Position numbers and translations under genes: made by a program. This document shows, piece by piece, positions 29,887-38,445 of a stretch of 64,000 nucleotides of DNA (position 1 is its first letter; the number at the start of each line of letters is the position of its first letter). Location of the stretch: assembly GCA_963781785.1 (NCBI GenBank), contig CAWAHD010000001.1:248001-312000 (forward strand). The letters run 5' to 3'. Under the pieces are notes generated by a model. That model saw only the letters and a list, made by a program, of their open reading frames with translations. It was not told the DNA's origin and ran no database searches. The stretch comes from CAWAHD01 sp963781785 (lineage in GTDB: Bacteria > Planctomycetota > Planctomycetia > Isosphaerales > Isosphaeraceae).

Positions 29887-31191
29887 ATGACCCGCTTTGA
29901 GTTGAGCGGGAAGGATACCCGGGGACGTATGGACAAACATTGCCTGCGTGCGCTGCGTTGGGGGAAGCCAGCCGGACCGTGGCGCGGTGTGCCGCCGGAA
30001 CAATGGCACGACTGCAAATGGCAACTGAGCAACCTCGTGCGCACGCCCGAGCAGTTGTCGGCGCATCTGGGTCTGCCCGAGGCCGAGACGCGGTCGCTGG
30101 GCGACCTGCAGGGGAAGTTCCGGTTTGCGATCTCGCCATATTATTTCTCCCTCATTGACCCGCATGACCCGGCCGACCCGATCCGGCGGATGATCGTGCC
30201 CAGTTCTCTGGAACATATGTTCACTAGCATGCTCGATCCGCTGGCCGAGAAAGAAGACCAGGTGGCGCCGGGCCTGACCCACCGCTACCCGGACCGCGTT
30301 CTGCTGGTCGTAACGTCCTTTTGCTCCAGCTACTGTCGCTTCTGCATTCGCAAGCGCAACTGGAAGGAAAGCGACGCCGCTGCCAGCCGGGAGGAGGTGG
30401 ATGAGGCGATCCGCTACATCCGCGAGCATGAGCAGGTGAACGATGTGCTGATCAGCGGCGGAGACCCGCTGACGATCTCGCTCCAGCGGCTGGAGTACAT
30501 TCTGCAAGCACTGCGCGGAATCCGGCACGTGCAATTGGTGCGCATCGGATCGCGTGAGCCGGTCATGCTGCCGATGCGGATCGGCGACGATCTGTTGCGC
30601 ATTCTGGAGCGAAACGGACCAGTCTGGCTGAACACGCATTTCAACCATCCTCGCGAGATCACCGAGGAATCGGCGGCGGCCTGCGAAAAGCTCGTGCGCA
30701 CGGGCGTGCCGCTGAACAACCAGACCGTGCTGCTGGCAGGCGTCAATGACGATGTGCACACAATGCGGACGCTATTCAAAGCACTGCTGGCGATCCGCGT
30801 TCGGCCGTATTACCTGTACCACACCGATCCGGTCGCCGGCGCCGAGCACCTCCGCACCAGCATCTGGAAGGGCATGGAGATCATGGAGTCGTTGATCGGC
30901 CACATCACCGGCCTGGCGATTCCGCGTTTCGTGATCGATGCCCCGGGCGGCGGCGGAAAGATACCGGTCATGCCGAACTACGTCGTCAGCGCCGCGCCCG
31001 GGCGGATCGTGTTGCGGAATTTCGAAGGGGCGATTTTCAGTTACCCGGAGACGGCCGACGTAGCAAATTCGGACGTGCCGGCGCAGTCCGTGGCGGACCT
31101 TCTCTCGGGCGCCAGTCGGCAGATCATCCCGGCGGGGAACGCGCATTATGAGCGACGCCAGGACCGGGGCGGGACGTTCGGCACACCATGA
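29887..31191 (+). CDS. Radical-SAM aminomutase of the lysine 2,3-aminomutase family
   Basis: 434 residues from ATG 29887, with GGAGG five bases upstream. The radical-SAM cluster motif CSSYCRFC gives Cys146, 150 and 153. SGGDPL is present. PLP Lys358 lies in APGGGGKIPVMPNYV, with Asp314 (YHTDP) and Asp351 (FVIDAPGG). The spacings 146-314-351-358 equal those of the clostridial enzyme (Cys125, Asp293, Asp330, Lys337), a constant offset of 21. Those two Asp residues hold the side-chain amino group of lysine, so a lysine-like substrate is likely. The N-terminus WRGVPPEQWHDCKWQLSN is typical. Its stop overlaps the next start by four bases (ATGA). It is longer than EpmB, and no EpmA or EF-P gene is nearby. 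Confidence 0.92.
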   Translation: MTRFELSGKDTRGRMDKHCLRALRWGKPAGPWRGVPPEQWHDCKWQLSNLVRTPEQLSAHLGLPEAETRSLGDLQGKFRFAISPYYFSLIDPHDPADPIRRMIVPSSLEHMFTSMLDPLAEKEDQVAPGLTHRYPDRVLLVVTSFCSSYCRFCIRKRNWKESDAAASREEVDEAIRYIREHEQVNDVLISGGDPLTISLQRLEYILQALRGIRHVQLVRIGSREPVMLPMRIGDDLLRILERNGPVWLNTHFNHPREITEESAAACEKLVRTGVPLNNQTVLLAGVNDDVHTMRTLFKALLAIRVRPYYLYHTDPVAGAEHLRTSIWKGMEIMESLIGHITGLAIPRFVIDAPGGGGKIPVMPNYVVSAAPGRIVLRNFEGAIFSYPETADVANSDVPAQSVADLLSGASRQIIPAGNAHYERRQDRGGTFGTP

Positions 31192-32177
31192 GAGTCGCCA
31201 TCCTTCACGACCTGCGACCGCAGGAGATTCCTGCTGGTGCGCCCGACGACGCGTTTGAGGAATACGACGCGGCAGAGACTGTGGCCACCATCGCGGACGC
31301 GCTGCACGAACTGGGCGTCGACACGGAGGCCATCGTGGCGGACCGCTCGATGGCCCGGCGGCTGGACCAGGGCCGATTCGAGTTCGTGTTCAATATCGCC
31401 GAAGGCAGCGGGCGGCGCTGCCGTGAGGCCGTGCCGGCGGCGGTGTGCGAGCTGCTGGGAATCCCGTTCACGGGCTCGGATGCATTGACCCTTGCCGTTA
31501 CACTGGACAAAGCCATGGCGCGGCGCGTGGTATCGCCGGACGTGCCGGTCGCGAAGGGTGTGCTGGTTGAGCATGAGTGTGACGAGAAAGAGCTGGAGTC
31601 GTTGCGTTACCCGGTGCTGGTCAAGCCGAATGACGAGGGGAGCAGCAAAGGCATTCGCGACAACCCCATTGCGGCGAGCGCCGGCGAAGCGACCGAGCGG
31701 TGCCACTGGCTGAGGGATCAATACGGTTGTCCGGCACTGGCGGAGGAGTTTCTCGGCGGGCCGGAAGTCACCGTGGGAATCACCGGCAATGCGCCCGATG
31801 CCAGATTGCTAGGCGCGATGGAGATCGCGCCAGCCAATGAGGATGCGTGGTTTGTTTACTCACTGGAGACCAAGCGGAACTGGCGGCAGACAGTGCGGTA
31901 TCATAATCCGCCGCGGATTGCCGCCGGAGCGCTGGCGGAAGTTGAGCGGCTGGCGTTGACAGCGTATCGGCTGCTGAGTTGCCGGGATTTCGCGCGAATG
32001 GATTTTCGCCTGGATAAAGCCGGTCGGCCTCATTTCCTGGAGTGCAACGCGCTGCCGGGTCTTAACCCGCAGTCGAGCGACTTCGTGATCCTCGCGCGCG
32101 ATGTTGCGTCGTATGCCAGCTTGGTGCAGGGGATACTCCTGGACGCGGCCAGGAGACAGGGAGTGCGCATCGCGTGA
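31188..32177 (+). CDS. ATP-grasp ligase, D-Ala-D-Ala ligase-like (first)
   Basis: 329 residues. The N-terminal Rossmann-like part ends in GIPFTGSDALTLAVTLDK (91-108), the pattern of D-Ala-D-Ala ligases. ATP-grasp lysine K146 lies in LVKPNDEGSSKGI. The metal-binding end has Asp272 (ARMDFRLD), Glu285 and Asn287 (FLECNALPGLNP). It should form an amide bond through an acyl phosphate. The usual Ddl residues for D-Ala cannot be confirmed, and the operon argues against a wall role. It is coupled by four-base overlaps to both neighbours (ATGA at 31188, GTGA at 32174). Confidence 0.88.
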   Translation: MRVAILHDLRPQEIPAGAPDDAFEEYDAAETVATIADALHELGVDTEAIVADRSMARRLDQGRFEFVFNIAEGSGRRCREAVPAAVCELLGIPFTGSDALTLAVTLDKAMARRVVSPDVPVAKGVLVEHECDEKELESLRYPVLVKPNDEGSSKGIRDNPIAASAGEATERCHWLRDQYGCPALAEEFLGGPEVTVGITGNAPDARLLGAMEIAPANEDAWFVYSLETKRNWRQTVRYHNPPRIAAGALAEVERLALTAYRLLSCRDFARMDFRLDKAGRPHFLECNALPGLNPQSSDFVILARDVASYASLVQGILLDAARRQGVRIA

Positions 32178-33064
32178 AAGTGCTGATCCTTCACTCACTG
32201 GCACCCACGACGGCCGGCCCCGGCCGAAACGTCGCTGAGTTTGACTTGAGCGGCGCCGTGCACGGGCTTCGCAGCGTCCTACCCGAAGCCGGCGTTGCCG
32301 CTGTTCGCGGAGAGGTCCGCGAGGTCCTGGATGCTCTTGAGACGTACCGGCCGGACGTGGAGTTCAACGCCTGCGAAGCGCCGCTGGGACGACCCGACCT
32401 GGAAGCGCACGTCGCGGCGCTCTTGGAATGGCTAGGCATTCCGTTCACTGGTTCGGGCAGCGCCACGCTCGCCCTGTGCCGGCGGAAGGATCGGATCAAC
32501 GCCGTACTGACAGCGGCCGGCGTCGCGGTTCCGCGCGGCGGAGTGTTTCCGTGCATCGTGAAGCCCGCCGATGAAGACGGGTCGGCGGGCATCGACGAGC
32601 ATTCAATCTGCGACGATGTCGATCAGGTGAACTACGCGAAGTCGCGCATCAATGGCCCGGTAGTCGTCGAGGAGTTTCTGAGCGGCGAGGAGTTTGTGGT
32701 TTCGCTGTGGGGCCGGACCGAGCCGGAACATCTATCACTGGCACGAATGGAGTTCACCAACGATCTTCGGATCAACACGTATGCGTCCAAGTGGCTGAAG
32801 GAGAGCTCTGACTATGCGAACACCTGTTTGACGCCTCACATCGACCTGCCGGAAGCACTGCGCCTGGGCGAAACGGCGCGGGCAGTCGGAGCGCGTGGCT
32901 ACATGGGCGTGGACTTGAGGCTCGATTCCGAGGGGATGCCGCGCGTCCTGGATGTGAATCCAAACCCGGACCTGGGGCAGGGAGAGGGCATTCACCAGGC
33001 TGTAATCGAAGCAGGGTGGACCTGGGAACGCTTCGTTCGCCAGCAGATTGAGTGGGCACAATGA
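32174..33064 (+). CDS. ATP-grasp ligase, D-Ala-D-Ala ligase-like (second)
   Basis: 296 residues from GTG 32174. It is a shorter paralogue of the preceding gene: LLEWLGIPFTGSGSATLALCRRKDR, K130 in CIVKPADEDGSAGID, and a metal site with Asp247 (GVDLRLD), Asp260 and Asn262 (VLDVNPNPDL). Asp replaces the first Glu of the usual pair. The central lid region is reduced compared with Ddl. Two non-identical ligases in a row suggest two successive amide bonds or two different acceptors. Stop and next start overlap (ATGA at 33061). Confidence 0.86.
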   Translation: MKVLILHSLAPTTAGPGRNVAEFDLSGAVHGLRSVLPEAGVAAVRGEVREVLDALETYRPDVEFNACEAPLGRPDLEAHVAALLEWLGIPFTGSGSATLALCRRKDRINAVLTAAGVAVPRGGVFPCIVKPADEDGSAGIDEHSICDDVDQVNYAKSRINGPVVVEEFLSGEEFVVSLWGRTEPEHLSLARMEFTNDLRINTYASKWLKESSDYANTCLTPHIDLPEALRLGETARAVGARGYMGVDLRLDSEGMPRVLDVNPNPDLGQGEGIHQAVIEAGWTWERFVRQQIEWAQ

Positions 33065-33537
33065 TCCGCGAACTGACGGTCCAAGACCGCGAAGCCGTGC
33101 GTTCCATGCTGGCGGCCTGCGGCGCTTTCAGCGAAGACGAGCTGCGAGTCGGGCTTGAAGTGTTTGACGATGGCGTAGCCGGCGGATTGAAGGGGCCGTA
33201 TCCGCACTTCGCTTTGATCCAGGATGACGAGCTGTGCGGCTATGTTTGCGTCGGCAGCACACCGCTGACACAGGCGACCTGGCATCTCTATTGGATTTGC
33301 GTCCATCCCCAGGTGCAACGCCAGGGATGCGGGCGGGCGTTGCTCGCGCACGCGGAGGAATTCGTCCGCATCCGGGGTGGTGCGAACTTGGTTATCGATA
33401 CCGGCGGGCGACCCGACTATGCCGGGCAGCGTCGTTTTTACGAGAAACATGGTTATGTCGCTGTAGGACGAATTCCCGACTTCTACAGAGCCGGTGATGA
33501 CTGCGTCATCTACTGGAAGCGGCTGCAGCCTCTGTGA
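33061..33537 (+). CDS. GNAT-family N-acetyltransferase
   Basis: 158 residues from ATG 33061, overlapping the previous stop. The acetyl-CoA pyrophosphate loop reads QRQGCGRAL (86-94), after strand YWICVHPQ. The C-terminal strand-helix part RRFYEKHGYVAVGRIPDFY is typical. In the known ablA-ablB pair a GNAT enzyme acetylates beta-lysine made by an aminomutase; here it could acetylate the product of the aminomutase and ligases. It is the last gene of the operon. Confidence 0.92.
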   Translation: MIRELTVQDREAVRSMLAACGAFSEDELRVGLEVFDDGVAGGLKGPYPHFALIQDDELCGYVCVGSTPLTQATWHLYWICVHPQVQRQGCGRALLAHAEEFVRIRGGANLVIDTGGRPDYAGQRRFYEKHGYVAVGRIPDFYRAGDDCVIYWKRLQPL

Positions 33538-33719
33538 CGGAAGATCGTCGTGGAATTCTTGGCTCGGCTGCAACTTGCGAGCACTCTCGATCTCCGTGGC
33601 ACACCGTTTTGGCATTTCGCCATGAGAAGATTGAGCGATCGCGTCTCCATGAGCAGGCGCACGAACGTGACAACCCGCCGCTCCATTCCATGCCTCCACA
33701 CCTCAATGGGTTCGACACC

Positions 33720-34082
33720 ATGAAAATCCCCTGGAGACCGCTCTTGTTCTGGACGCCAAGAGCGTTGTGTCTTCTCTTCGCCGTGTTCCTCAGTTTGTTT
33801 GCGCTGGACGTATTTTCCGAGGGTTACGGGTTCGGGAAGACAATCCTCGCCCTTTTCGTTCACCTGATCCCCACTTGGCTCGTTCTGGCGATCCTCGCCA
33901 TCTCGTGGCGCTGGGAGTGGGCAGGCGCACTGCTCTTTGCCGGCATTGGCATTTGGTACCTGATCAGCACCTGGGGGCGGATGCACTGGTCTGCCTACGT
34001 CGTCATCTCCGGTCCGCTGTTCCTGGTAGCGGCCATGTTTCTCATCGACTGGATGTATCGGGTCAGGGTCGCGACGAAATGA
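33720..34082 (+). CDS. Small four-helix membrane protein
   Basis: 120 residues from ATG 33720. Four hydrophobic helices: LLFWTPRALCLLFAVFLSLF, a helix around LALFVHLIPTWLVLAILAIS, one around WEWAGALLFAGIGIWYLI, and one around YVVISGPLFLVAAMFLIDW. The pattern WTPR then LFALDVF with WxWEWAG recurs in an uncharacterised family found in many bacteria. No function is known. It is 182 bases after the GNAT gene and may not belong to that operon. Confidence 0.78.
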   Translation: MKIPWRPLLFWTPRALCLLFAVFLSLFALDVFSEGYGFGKTILALFVHLIPTWLVLAILAISWRWEWAGALLFAGIGIWYLISTWGRMHWSAYVVISGPLFLVAAMFLIDWMYRVRVATK

Positions 34083-34273
34083 GCCAGGAAACGCATGCGG
34101 CATGGGTTGTCGCGAGGGCAGGGGGGGCAGGATTCGCCGTGGCGCCTCGGCGGACGGGACCGTCGTCTCCTTGATCAGCGGGTTGAAATGGGCGGCTAGA
34201 GACACCCTCGCAGGAAACTCGGCAGGATACCGGCGCCCGCAGCACAAAGGGCGTGACTAAAGCTGGGTACAAC

Positions 34274-34990
34274 ATGCATCGGGCAATAAAGCGCGGAGTG
34301 ACCACAGTGCACAATTGGTTTTCTTCGGGATGGGTGCTAAGCACCCTGTTGGTGTACGGTCCCCTCTGCTTTGCGCAGGAGAGGGTGATTGCTCCCGACG
34401 TTTCCCGGATCAACGACGAGAAGACCTGGAGTGTGATCAACGCGAACTGCGAGACGGCCATGGAGGATGGCAAACAGGTGGTCCGTTTGAAGCCGAAGGG
34501 CACGGCGAATACGCCAAGCGACATTGGACTCGCGCTCGTGGAGGGGGTCGAATTCGCCGAAGGTACCCTTGAGATCGACCTGAAGTGTAAGGGCAAGTTG
34601 CAGCGGACTTTCCTGGGCGTGGCCTTTAGCGTCGTGGACGGGAAGACCTTCGAGGCGGTTTACTTCCGCCCGTTCAACTTTATGACCGACGACAAATCGT
34701 ATCGTCTCCGCGCTGTCCAGTACGTCGCCTGGCCGGACCACACCTGGGAGAAGCTCCGAGCGGGGAAGCCTGGCATGTATGAGTCAGCGGTCAAGCCCGT
34801 CCCCGATCCGAGCGCTTGGTTCCACGCCCGCGTCGACGTGACGAAGCAAAAGGTAAGCGTGTGGGTCGACGGCGCGAAGAAACCCTGCTTGGTTGTCGAT
34901 CGCCTGACCAGCCGTGAAAAGGGAAAGGTCGGATTGTGGGTGGATAGCCGGGAGGGCTCGTTCAGCAATCTGAAGATCCTGGCGAAGTAG
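34274..34990 (+). CDS. Secreted beta-sandwich protein (LamG/DUF1080-like)
   Basis: 238 residues from ATG 34274. The signal peptide core is WVLSTLLVYGPLCFA, cleavage before QERVI. The mature domain (EGTLEIDLKCKGKLQ, FLGVAFSVVDGKTFEAVYFRPFNF, KVSVWVDGAKKPCLVVDRL, GKVGLWVDSREGSFSNLKIL) is the jelly-roll fold of LamG/3-keto-disaccharide-hydrolase-like domains that are abundant in planctomycetes. It likely binds or cleaves a glycan outside the cytoplasm. No catalytic residue can be assigned. Confidence 0.75.
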   Translation: MHRAIKRGVTTVHNWFSSGWVLSTLLVYGPLCFAQERVIAPDVSRINDEKTWSVINANCETAMEDGKQVVRLKPKGTANTPSDIGLALVEGVEFAEGTLEIDLKCKGKLQRTFLGVAFSVVDGKTFEAVYFRPFNFMTDDKSYRLRAVQYVAWPDHTWEKLRAGKPGMYESAVKPVPDPSAWFHARVDVTKQKVSVWVDGAKKPCLVVDRLTSREKGKVGLWVDSREGSFSNLKILAK

Positions 34991-35382
34991 CCGGTCGGAC
35001 GGGTCACCCATCGGACCAGCCGACCCAATTCTCGACGGCCAGATCCGAAAGAGCCTCAAAATCCCGAAATCAAACGATTGCCCGAACTGCGTCCCCGGTG
35101 AATGCAATCACGCACCATTGACGAGCAGCGGCTGCCCTTCTTGCCAGTCAGCCGGCAACGGCTCGAGCGGACGGATTTCACCACGGCTCGCGGCGGCCTT
35201 CACCATTGGCTTGTCTTCGAAAAGGGGCTCCTTTTCACGCGTATTCTGCACTCGCATGGACCGCTTGCCTATGCTTCGACCCAGCCTTCGCATGCCTTCC
35301 CTCTCGGGCCTGGTCCCGCAGCCACCGTTTGGTACAGTGGGCGGAGGTACCACAGACTTCCAGCCAGCGTGGAGAGAAGGAC
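34991..35382. other. Intergenic with only a truncated small gene
   Basis: 392 bases between the LamG-like gene and the aldo/keto reductase. Apart from the minus-strand fragment at 35108-35206 I see no gene. The last 50 bases should hold the reductase promoter; GGAGAGAAGG at 35371-35380 is its ribosome site. Confidence 0.45.
35108..35206 (-). pseudogene. Truncated small antitoxin-like protein
   Basis: 32 residues from ATG 35206: VKAAASRGEIRPLEPLPADW then EGQPLLVNGA and stop. The core RGxIxPLEPLPxDWxEGQ matches the N-terminal half of small swapped-hairpin antitoxin-like proteins common in planctomycetes, which run to 60-80 residues. It looks cut short. No toxin gene lies beside it. Confidence 0.4.
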
Positions 35383-36402
35383 ATGTCTCATCAAAGTCAT
35401 GCGTTTTCCCGACGCGACTTCGTCAAGGGGGGGAGCTTCCTGCTCGGAGGCCTGGCCGCGTCCTCAGCTTCGGGACCGGCTGCACCGGGCGCTCTAGCCG
35501 ATCCGCCGGCCGATTTGAAAGTGCCTGATTCCGTGCTCGGCCGCACCGGCGCGCGGGTGTCCCGCCTGGGGATCGGATGCGCCTACTTCCAGCGGAAGCC
35601 CGTCACACCGGACGACGTCCGCGCCACGCTGCATCGCGCGCTCGAGCTGGGGATCAACTATCTGGACACGGCGCCCACTTACGGCAACTCGGAAACCGGT
35701 TTCGCCGAGGAAAAGATGGGGCCGGCGATCGCGGAGATCCGCGACAAGGTCTTCCTCGTCACCAAGACCGAGGAACCAAGCTACGAGGGAACGTGGAAGC
35801 TCCTGAAGCAAAGCCTCAAACGGATGCGGACCGACCGGATTGACCTGGTCCACTTGCACAACTTCGGTGATGAGAAGATCTGGGGCGACCACAAGCTCGT
35901 ATTCGGCGATCACGGAGCGATGGAGGCGCTGCGGGAAGCGAAGCGGCAGGGCGTCGTCCGGTTCATCGGCGCCAGCGGCCATCTCCATCCGACCCGCTTT
36001 CATCGGGCACTCGATAGCGGCGAGATCGACGTTCTGATGAACGCCGTCAACTTCGTCGTGCAGCACACCTACGACTTCGAGCACAAAGTCTGGAGCCGAG
36101 CCCGGCACATGAAACTGGGCCTGGTTGCCATGAAGGTGCTCGGGGGCGCGGCCCGAGATCAGGGCGGGTTCAAGATAGACGAGAAGCACTACGAGAAAGC
36201 GATCCGTTACGCTCTGTCGATCCCCGGCATCGCCGTCGCCGTCATCGGGTTGGAGAACATCGCCGAGCTCGAGAAGGCCGCATCGGTCGTCGCCCGGGCA
36301 AATCCCCTTTCACCAGAAGAAAGCCTCGATCTCGCCCGGATCGGCCTTGATCTCGCCGGTACCGCCGACTGGAAAACCGCTTACGGTGCCCCGCTGACAT
36401 GA
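35383..36402 (+). CDS. Tat-exported aldo/keto reductase
   Basis: 339 residues from ATG 35383, with a GGAGAGAAGG ribosome site. The N-terminus FSRRDFVKGGSFLLGG is a twin-arginine signal, so the enzyme is folded, possibly with NADP(H), before export. The reductase fold carries the tetrad Asp and Tyr in LDTAPTYGNSE, Lys in VFLVTKTEE and His in LVHLHNFGDE. AVIGLENIAEL is the cofactor end. Such exported aldo/keto reductases are common in planctomycetes; substrate unknown. Confidence 0.9.
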   Translation: MSHQSHAFSRRDFVKGGSFLLGGLAASSASGPAAPGALADPPADLKVPDSVLGRTGARVSRLGIGCAYFQRKPVTPDDVRATLHRALELGINYLDTAPTYGNSETGFAEEKMGPAIAEIRDKVFLVTKTEEPSYEGTWKLLKQSLKRMRTDRIDLVHLHNFGDEKIWGDHKLVFGDHGAMEALREAKRQGVVRFIGASGHLHPTRFHRALDSGEIDVLMNAVNFVVQHTYDFEHKVWSRARHMKLGLVAMKVLGGAARDQGGFKIDEKHYEKAIRYALSIPGIAVAVIGLENIAELEKAASVVARANPLSPEESLDLARIGLDLAGTADWKTAYGAPLT

Positions 36403-36530
36403 CACGGGCCGATTTCATCGGGACTCATGCCCATTCGCTCATGCCAAATTGCGATGTCCTCCACCTCGATGCGGTGACCGTCGATGCGCGGCCCTCCGCC
36501 GCAGATGCCCGGTGTGCTCACAATGCGAAC
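36381..36530 (-). pseudogene. Truncated DUF433-type antitoxin-like fragment
   Basis: The frame reads RVRIVSTPGICGGGPRIDG then HRIEVEDIAIWHERMGMSPDEI, the start of a DUF433 protein (VapB-like HTH family). It then runs into unrelated sequence and a stop at 36381, overlapping the 3' end of the aldo/keto reductase. The C-terminal half, normally a helix pair after PDEI, is missing, and no clear start codon is present. The break is near 36415. Confidence 0.55.
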
Positions 36531-36681
36531 ACGGTCGGCCGCGTGCTCAGCCGCCTGGGCGTGCACTGATTGGCCCGCAACATCAGGAGTCTGGCTCGCT
36601 GTGGGTTCCATGACTCTCATCGTAGCGTGCGACCTTCACGCCAGGCAACGCTCGAGATCTTCGGTTCTCTCTTCCCCCACG

Positions 36682-36741
36682 GACCTGACCGGCGAGCGAT
36701 GGCGGATCCTTCGGAAACTTCTGTCGCCGGGTTCCTGGCCG
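36682..36741 (+). pseudogene. IS5-type transposase N-terminal fragment
   Basis: A short reading TDLTGERWRILRKLLSPGSW resembles the conserved start of IS5-family transposases (DLTDEEWxLIxPLLP). Only about 20 residues remain and no terminal repeats are visible. Confidence 0.35.
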
Positions 36742-36997
36742 AACGCGAAATTGAAGGACACGCAACGTAGAGCCCTGGGAAACGTCGACCGGATGAACGA
36801 CGCCAGCCCAGTGCGGCGCGGCGGCAACGCGTCGCCACAGTCACAATCGGCTGACCTGGGCACGCGCGATCGTGCAAAGAACGTTGGGCGGAGTCGATGG
36901 GCCGACCGCAAGCGCGCGACGACGGCCGTCGATCAGCGGCCGCGACGCGGCATCGGGTCGAGGGGCGGGGAAGCGAATTGGCATCACTCTGTTTCAG

Positions 36998-37459
36998 CTA
37001 TCGTGCCGGGCACCCGCCCAGATTGGCCAGGTGATGCACGCCCAAGCGTGCGGCGACCTCAATCGTCGCCTTTCGCTCCCGCGAAAGTACGCGCTTGCGG
37101 CTGCCCGGTAAGAATCGGCCCACCAGCCAGCCGCCCCTCAGCTTCTCCAGCCGGGCCTGCCAGCCTTCCGCGCTCGTGCCCAACCGGGCGAGAATTCCCG
37201 CCAGTTCGGCCGAAATCGCGCTCTTCCTCTCGCGGAACAGCCGCCCTGTGTAATTGACCAGAAGCAGATAGCTGCCCAGCGACAGACCTTCCACCATCGC
37301 CTCGCGTGACGAATCCAACTTGCGTCGATCTTCGACCGAGTACAGCCAGATCGTTTCCTCTAGCCCGGCCGATGCGGTCGATCCGGCTACTGGTTCGGCC
37401 CTGAGCTGGGCCTTTGTTCTTGGGGATTCTCGGAGTCGCGTGCGGGGCGCCATCGTCAA
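36998..37459 (-). pseudogene. Transposase C-terminal fragment
   Basis: The frame runs 153 residues to a stop at 36998. The part from about WLYSVEDRRKLDSSREAM through SLGSYLLLVNYTGRLFRERK and SAELAGILARLGTSAEGW to the end resembles the C-terminal region of a transposase family frequent in planctomycetes. The N-terminal catalytic part is absent: the first 35 residues are Arg/Pro-rich and unlike any domain. I call it a remnant; no insertion-sequence ends were found. Confidence 0.5.
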
Positions 37460-38445
37460 GCCCGGTGCGTCAACGCCGGGAATACCAACGCGTTACGGCC
37501 ATATCCACGAGTTGCAAGCGAGCGACAGTCATGACTCAACCAGTCGCGTTGTCAGCCAAGTTTTGCGAGGTTTTTGTGCCATACCCTGCCGAGCGTCGGG
37601 AGGCGGGCTTCGCTTGGCCCACTGTTCATCGCGCCGGGTAGCGCGTCGGCGGTGTCACTCGGCGGGAGGGATTCGGGCACGGCTCGAAGAGTTCTGGGCA
37701 CTTACGTCATCGGACCAAGCATCGACCTATCTCAGCCATCGATCTCATGTCGGCTCCATAGATGCCATGGATGCCATAGATGCCATAGATGCCACGGTCC
37801 GCGCGAGTGAGATCGATGGCATCTATGGGTACCACAGTCGATGAGCGCCGGAATACCGCGCGAGATCCATGCATGCCGCCATATCGCCAAGGCCGGGAGA
37901 ACGCGCGCAGCCCAACCTTCTCGAGCACCGCGACTCAGCGCGGGCAATGCCCGTCGTTACCGTTGGCCAAATTTTGGCCCTGGCTATGAACCCCGGCCGA
38001 GGGGATACAGAAAATCGAGCAAATTGATTCGGCGAACCGAGCCAATTCAGTCCAAGCAAACGAAACCGGACGAGCCGGATCAGTAAGTGGATTGAGCGGA
38101 AGTTTGCGTGATCCGTCCACATCGAGATTTCTCTGGGATGGGGTGCGTAATGATGCGCCAGTTGCTGGCATGTAAGGATTTCCAATGCCCATCTGGGAGC
38201 CATCGACAGAACGGAGAAATGCGCTGTCACAGATGCGAGCAATCTCTGTAACTGGTTTATTCCGCAAAGGATCTGGCAATTATTTTCGCGTTGATCAGGT
38301 CCGCGGGCGGACAAGAGCTTTGGCTGAAAGGCAACCCTCGGGAGGGGAGGTGCGATAAAAAACAGAAAAACTTTTGACGTGCTCGACGCTCGATTTCGGT
38401 ACGTAGACTCGAAGCGGCCAAGGACGCCATCGATTGATCGATGAC
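37460..38445. other. Non-coding stretch with a short minisatellite
   Basis: About 1 kb without a supported gene. Open frames on both strands lack protein-like composition. The only clear structure is the CCATAGATG repeat at 37756 with its inverted copy. It is part of a decayed accessory zone starting at 36381. Confidence 0.5.
37756..37828. repeat. 9-bp minisatellite with distal inverted copy
   Basis: Four head-to-tail copies of CCATAGATG (one with G for A) at 37756-37791. A 12-bp exact inverted copy TGGCATCTATGG lies at 37817-37828 and pairs with 37783-37794, giving a hairpin with a 22-base loop. Confidence 0.9.

Noticed and set aside
29665..30759. 364-codon minus-strand frame opposite the aminomutase gene
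   Set aside because: His/Arg/Gln-rich shadow of a strongly supported radical-SAM gene.
29887..31191. Aminomutase gene as EpmB (EF-P lysylation)
   Set aside because: It is about 90 residues longer than EpmB, no epmA or efp is nearby, and it is coupled to ligase genes instead.
31188..33064. The two ATP-grasp genes as cell-wall D-Ala-D-Ala ligases
   Set aside because: Two different, shortened ligases in an amino-acid-modifying operon, away from mur/fts genes. A wall role is not supported.
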